DNA from: Roseateles sp.
GTDB taxonomy: Bacteria > Pseudomonadota > Gammaproteobacteria > Burkholderiales > Burkholderiaceae_C
DNA: 32,719 nucleotides
NCBI RefSeq assembly: GCF_019237615.1
Contig: NZ_JAFAGT010000030.1
Location: 1 to 32,719, forward strand
Direction of reading: 5' to 3'
Part shown: positions 31,269-32,719 of the stretch, in pieces
Layout of the letters: each line of letters starts with the position of its first letter
Position numbering within the stretch: position 1 is the stretch's first letter
Notes under the pieces: generated by a model
What the model was told of the DNA's origin: nothing
Database searches by the model: none
What the model saw: only the letters and a program-made list of their open reading frames with translations
Position numbers and translations under genes: made by a program

Positions 31269-32504
31269 ATGACCAAGCCCCTGCCCGCCGCACTGACCCC
31301 CGCCCGCCTGCAAGCCCTGGCCGCCGAGCACGGCACGCCGCTGTGGGTCTACGACGCTGCCACCATCCGCGAGCGCGCCGCCTCGCTGAAGCGCTTCGAC
31401 GTCGTGCGCTTCGCGCAGAAGGCCTGCTCCAACATCCACGTCCTGAAGCTGCTGCGCGAGGCGGGCGTCAAGGTGGACTCGGTGTCGCGCGGCGAGATCC
31501 TGCGCGCCCTGGCGGCGGGCTACGCAGCCGGGGGCGACGAGATCGTCTTCACGGCCGACCTGCTGGACCATGCGACGCTGGCCACCGTCGTCGAGCACCG
31601 CATCCCCGTCAACGCCGGCTCCATCGACATGCTGGAGCAGTTGGGCCAGGCCTCGCCGGGCCATCCGGTCTGGCTGCGCATCAACCCCGGCTTCGGCCAT
31701 GGCCACAGCCACAAGACCAATACCGGCGGCGAGCACAGCAAGCACGGCATCTGGCACGCCGACCTGGGCGCGGCGCTGGCCGCCATCCGCCGCCACGGCC
31801 TGCACCTGGAAGGGCTGCACATGCACATCGGCTCCGGCGTGGACTACGGCCATCTGGCCCAGGTGGGCCAGGCCATGGTGGGCCTGGTGCGCGAGACGGT
31901 CGCGGCCGGCCATGACTTGCAGGCGATCTCGGCCGGTGGCGGCCTGTCCATCCCCTACCGTGACGGCGATGCACGCATCGACGTGGACCATTACTTCGGC
32001 CTCTGGGACGCTGCGCGCCGCGAGGCCGAGGCGCTGGTGGGCCACGCGCTCAAGCTGGAGCTGGAGCCCGGCCGCTACCTGGTCGCCGAGAGCGCCGTGC
32101 TGCTGGCCGAGGTGAGGGCGGTCAAGAGCGCGGGCGTGAATCGCTTCGTGCTGGTGGATGCCGGTTTCAACGAGCTGATGCGGCCAGCCATGTATGGCGC
32201 CTTCCACGCGATGACGTTGATCGGCGCCGGCGGCCCCGTGCAGTCCAGCGTCGTGGCCGGCCCGCTGTGCGAGTCGGGCGACGTGTTCACGCAAGGTCCC
32301 GGCGGCGAGGTGCTGACGCGCGAGCTGCCGCCCGCCGCGGTGGGCGACCTGCTGGTCATCCACGACGCCGGTGCCTACGGTGCCTCCATGTCCAGCAACT
32401 ACAACAGCCGGCCGCTGGCCGCCGAGGTGCTGGTGGACGGCGACGCGAGCCGGCTGATCCGCCGCCGCCAGACGGTGGAAGAGCTGCTCGCGCTGGAGGC
32501 CTGA
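31269..32504 (+). CDS. lysA: Diaminopimelate decarboxylase
   Basis: LysA decarboxylates meso-diaminopimelate to lysine with PLP. The 411-residue protein resembles the E. coli enzyme along its whole length: FAQK51ACSNIHVLK with the PLP lysine, INPGFGHGHSHKTNTGGE, LHMHIGSGVDY, ISAGGGLSIPY, ELEPGRYLVA, CESGDVF and GASMSSNYNSRPL. This branch differs from the LysA type usually found beside cyaY in betaproteobacteria. The ATG at 31269 was preferred; an in-frame ATG at 31257 would add four residues. It is activated, by inference, by the divergent lysR product. The next gene starts 41 bases downstream. Confidence 0.95.
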   Translation: MTKPLPAALTPARLQALAAEHGTPLWVYDAATIRERAASLKRFDVVRFAQKACSNIHVLKLLREAGVKVDSVSRGEILRALAAGYAAGGDEIVFTADLLDHATLATVVEHRIPVNAGSIDMLEQLGQASPGHPVWLRINPGFGHGHSHKTNTGGEHSKHGIWHADLGAALAAIRRHGLHLEGLHMHIGSGVDYGHLAQVGQAMVGLVRETVAAGHDLQAISAGGGLSIPYRDGDARIDVDHYFGLWDAARREAEALVGHALKLELEPGRYLVAESAVLLAEVRAVKSAGVNRFVLVDAGFNELMRPAMYGAFHAMTLIGAGGPVQSSVVAGPLCESGDVFTQGPGGEVLTRELPPAAVGDLLVIHDAGAYGASMSSNYNSRPLAAEVLVDGDASRLIRRRQTVEELLALEA

Positions 32505-32545
32505 GCTCGCGGGACAATGCGGGCCTTACGTCGCCCGTATTGCCC

Positions 32546-32719
32546 ATGTCGTCCAATCGCCCCCCCGTCACGGGCCGCCAGGTCCGCTTCGCACTCATCG
32601 GCTGCGGCCGCATCGCGCAGAACCACATCCAGGCCGTGGAGCGGCACGCCGATCGGGCCATGCTGGCGGCGGTGTGCGACACCGAGCCGGCGGCGCTGGC
32701 GGCGGCCGTCGCCAGGACC
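32546..32719 (+). CDS. Gfo/Idh/MocA family oxidoreductase, N-terminal fragment
   Basis: Only the first 58 residues lie in the window; the gene continues past the right edge. The Rossmann nucleotide-binding start FALIGCGRIAQNH (about 15-27) and the following LAAVCD strand (about 42-47) are typical of the family. The combination IAQNHIQAVERHADRA resembles UDP-GlcNAc-uronate dehydrogenases of the WbpB/WlbA type used in surface polysaccharide synthesis, but this rests on a short segment. It starts at ATG 32546, 41 bases after lysA. Confidence 0.8.
   Translation, partial: MSSNRPPVTGRQVRFALIGCGRIAQNHIQAVERHADRAMLAAVCDTEPAALAAAVART

Overview
The window looks like ordinary chromosome from a GC-rich betaproteobacterium, most likely order Burkholderiales in the Rubrivivax/Roseateles/Leptothrix neighbourhood. 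This is judged from a PEP-CTERM protein, the betaproteobacterial xseB-ispA-dxs and ppk1-sixA-ppx arrangements, an RpfE-like gene overlapping recJ, and strong G/C preference at third codon positions. No tRNA, rRNA, CRISPR array, prophage or insertion sequence was seen. The only mobile element is the 3' end of a group II intron at the left edge.

Layout, 1-12.5 kb. Domains V and VI of a group II intron (1-201) end a few bases before the start codon of a ybaK-type tRNA deacylase gene. A PEP-CTERM surface/secreted protein follows, behind what reads as a sigma-54 promoter with an IHF site and an inverted repeat. Then come plsY and a YoaB-type RidA gene (overlapping), a stand-alone ODP-type metallo-beta-lactamase, an SF1 helicase, and a BlaI repressor gene leading two tandem M56 (BlaR1-like) membrane peptidase genes. 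Next are ppk2, a membrane-anchored thioredoxin-fold protein, a small secreted protein made of three 16-residue RVVVTG repeats, and the overlapping pair rnm-yciO.

Layout, 12.5-23 kb. An EAL-CBS-GGDEF cyclic-di-GMP protein is followed by recJ and its overlapping RpfE-like partner, divergent from ppk1-sixA. The ppx gene runs convergently into sixA. With ppk2 at 9 kb, the window holds two polyphosphate kinases and an exopolyphosphatase. A Tat-exported dienelactone hydrolase and a ZIP metal transporter follow.

Layout, 23-32.7 kb. A YcxB-like membrane protein and a UspA protein precede a tightly coupled three-gene unit: Rieske oxygenase, EamA exporter and 3-mercaptopyruvate sulfurtransferase. The isoprenoid operon xseB-ispA-dxs then runs convergently into lysR. 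That regulator is divergent from an Escherichia coli-type lysA, and a Gfo/Idh/MocA dehydrogenase gene runs off the right edge.

Most of the content is housekeeping. The least explained items are the RVVVTG-repeat protein, the BlaI-M56-M56 operon with diverged periplasmic domains, the intron/ybaK junction, the sigma-54 layout before the PEP-CTERM gene, and the Rieske-exporter-sulfurtransferase unit. All assignments are by reading motifs and recalled family members. No database search was run.
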